Under the pieces are notes generated by a model. The model ran no database searches. It was not told where the DNA came from and was given only the letters and a program-made list of their open reading frames with translations. A stretch of 21,266 nt of DNA, from NCBI GenBank assembly GCA_021464525.1, contig JADRCO010001215.1:1-21266 (forward strand). Direction: 5' to 3'. Position numbers and translations under genes: made by a program. How positions within the stretch are numbered: the stretch's first letter is position 1; each line of letters begins with the position of its first letter. Source of the DNA: Rhizophagus sp. LPA8_4_AMF. Its lineage: Eukaryota; Glomeromycota; Glomeromycetes; Glomerales; Glomeraceae. This document shows, piece after piece, positions 20,579 through 21,266 of this stretch.

Positions 20579-21266
20579 TCAGTTTTTAAAATTTTTTTTT
20601 TTCAACTTTATTTTGTTTTTAATAATAATTGACTTTCATTAATATTATAAATTATTTACAAAATATATTTAAATTATATGTAAAATTATTAAGATTTAAG
20701 TTCATTTGCATTTTATTTTCATTTTAATTTAACATTCAGTTTCTTTCAATTAAATTTAATTAGCAAGTTAATCTATTAAAATAATTTAATTTCAATCTAA
20801 CTTCTTTGATTTTTTATTTATTAATATTCAAATTTATTATCAGTTATTATATTTATTTATTTTATTATTTTAATTAATTCGTAATCCGTCTAAAAAGTAG
20901 AGAATTTGATTAATAAAATTTGGAAAAAGTATGAAATTATAAAACAGATCTTTACATGAATTTTCTTTATCAAAAGTTAGGTTAACACCAATTTCTACAT
21001 TAGTATAGTGTAAATTTTACTTTTTTGAACTTTATATAATATCATTTAATGATGCATACACGTAAGATAGAAGTCATATATATGGTTACACAGGATTTTG
21101 CGATTGTTACACAGGAATCTGTGAGCATCGTACAAAAACTTTACCACATATAAAACATTTTTTATTTCTTTAGAAAAGGCACCAAACTTTAAGCAAATAT
21201 AGCTGACTAATATATTTATATATATTTAGCTTTATATTTGAAATTATATTTAAGAAATACATACTT
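20579..21266. other. AT-rich non-coding right flank
   Basis: A poly-T run follows the PARG-like stop, then about 650 bp of extremely AT-rich DNA. AATAAA occurs at 20912-20917, probably too far away (about 330 nt) to be the main poly(A) signal. An 11-bp direct repeat (GTTACACAGGA) lies at 21085-21095 and 21106-21116. I see no gene, tRNA or transposon end here. Confidence 0.5.

Noticed and set aside
1..21266. CRISPR arrays, tRNA or rRNA genes, bacterial-type operons
   Set aside because: I found no regularly spaced repeats, cloverleaf or rRNA-like sequence. Spliceosomal introns throughout show nuclear eukaryotic DNA.

Overview
The window is strongly AT-rich eukaryotic nuclear DNA with spliceosomal introns, mostly 60-110 nt long. 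It carries five protein-coding genes and no recognisable RNA genes. Short GT-AG introns, a Snt1/NCoR-type SANT co-repressor, Clu1, Nup188 and a compact PARG-like enzyme, together with very AT-rich spacers, suggest a fungus. An early-diverging AT-rich lineage (Mucoromycota, possibly Glomeromycotina such as Rhizophagus) fits best. The taxonomic guess is inference; the gene structures were read directly from splice signals and reading frame.

Layout, left to right. (1) Bases 1-82 are the end of a pogo/Fot-like Tc1-mariner element that runs off the left edge, followed by a TA. (2) 392-6439 (-) is a four-exon SNT1/NCoR-like scaffold of a histone deacetylase complex, 1816 aa. Its largest intron holds a fold-back, MITE-like inverted repeat. 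(3) 6440-6812 is a short divergent promoter shared with the next gene. (4) 6813-11677 (+) is an 18-exon CLU1/CLUH gene, 1172 aa, including one 72-nt intron that is in frame and has no stop codon. (5) 12119-17718 (-) is a two-exon NUP188 nucleoporin gene, 1832 aa, converging on CLU1. (6) 18081-19064 (-) is a five-exon gene for a 212-aa four-helix membrane protein resembling LAPTM4/Mtp, with a PPxY motif and one GC-AG intron. (7) 19238-20578 (+) is an intronless PARG-like gene, 446 aa, whose catalytic loop departs from the family signature. (8) 20579-21266 is AT-rich DNA with no gene that I can see.

The genes do not form a pathway. Chromatin repression, mitochondrial mRNA handling, nuclear pore scaffold, endolysosomal membrane protein and ADP-ribose hydrolysis are independent functions. 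The neighbourhood is mainly ordinary housekeeping. The points that most deserve a second look are the altered PARG active-site loop, the stopless CLU1 intron, and the two transposon-derived inverted repeats. I found no evidence for a new multi-gene system.
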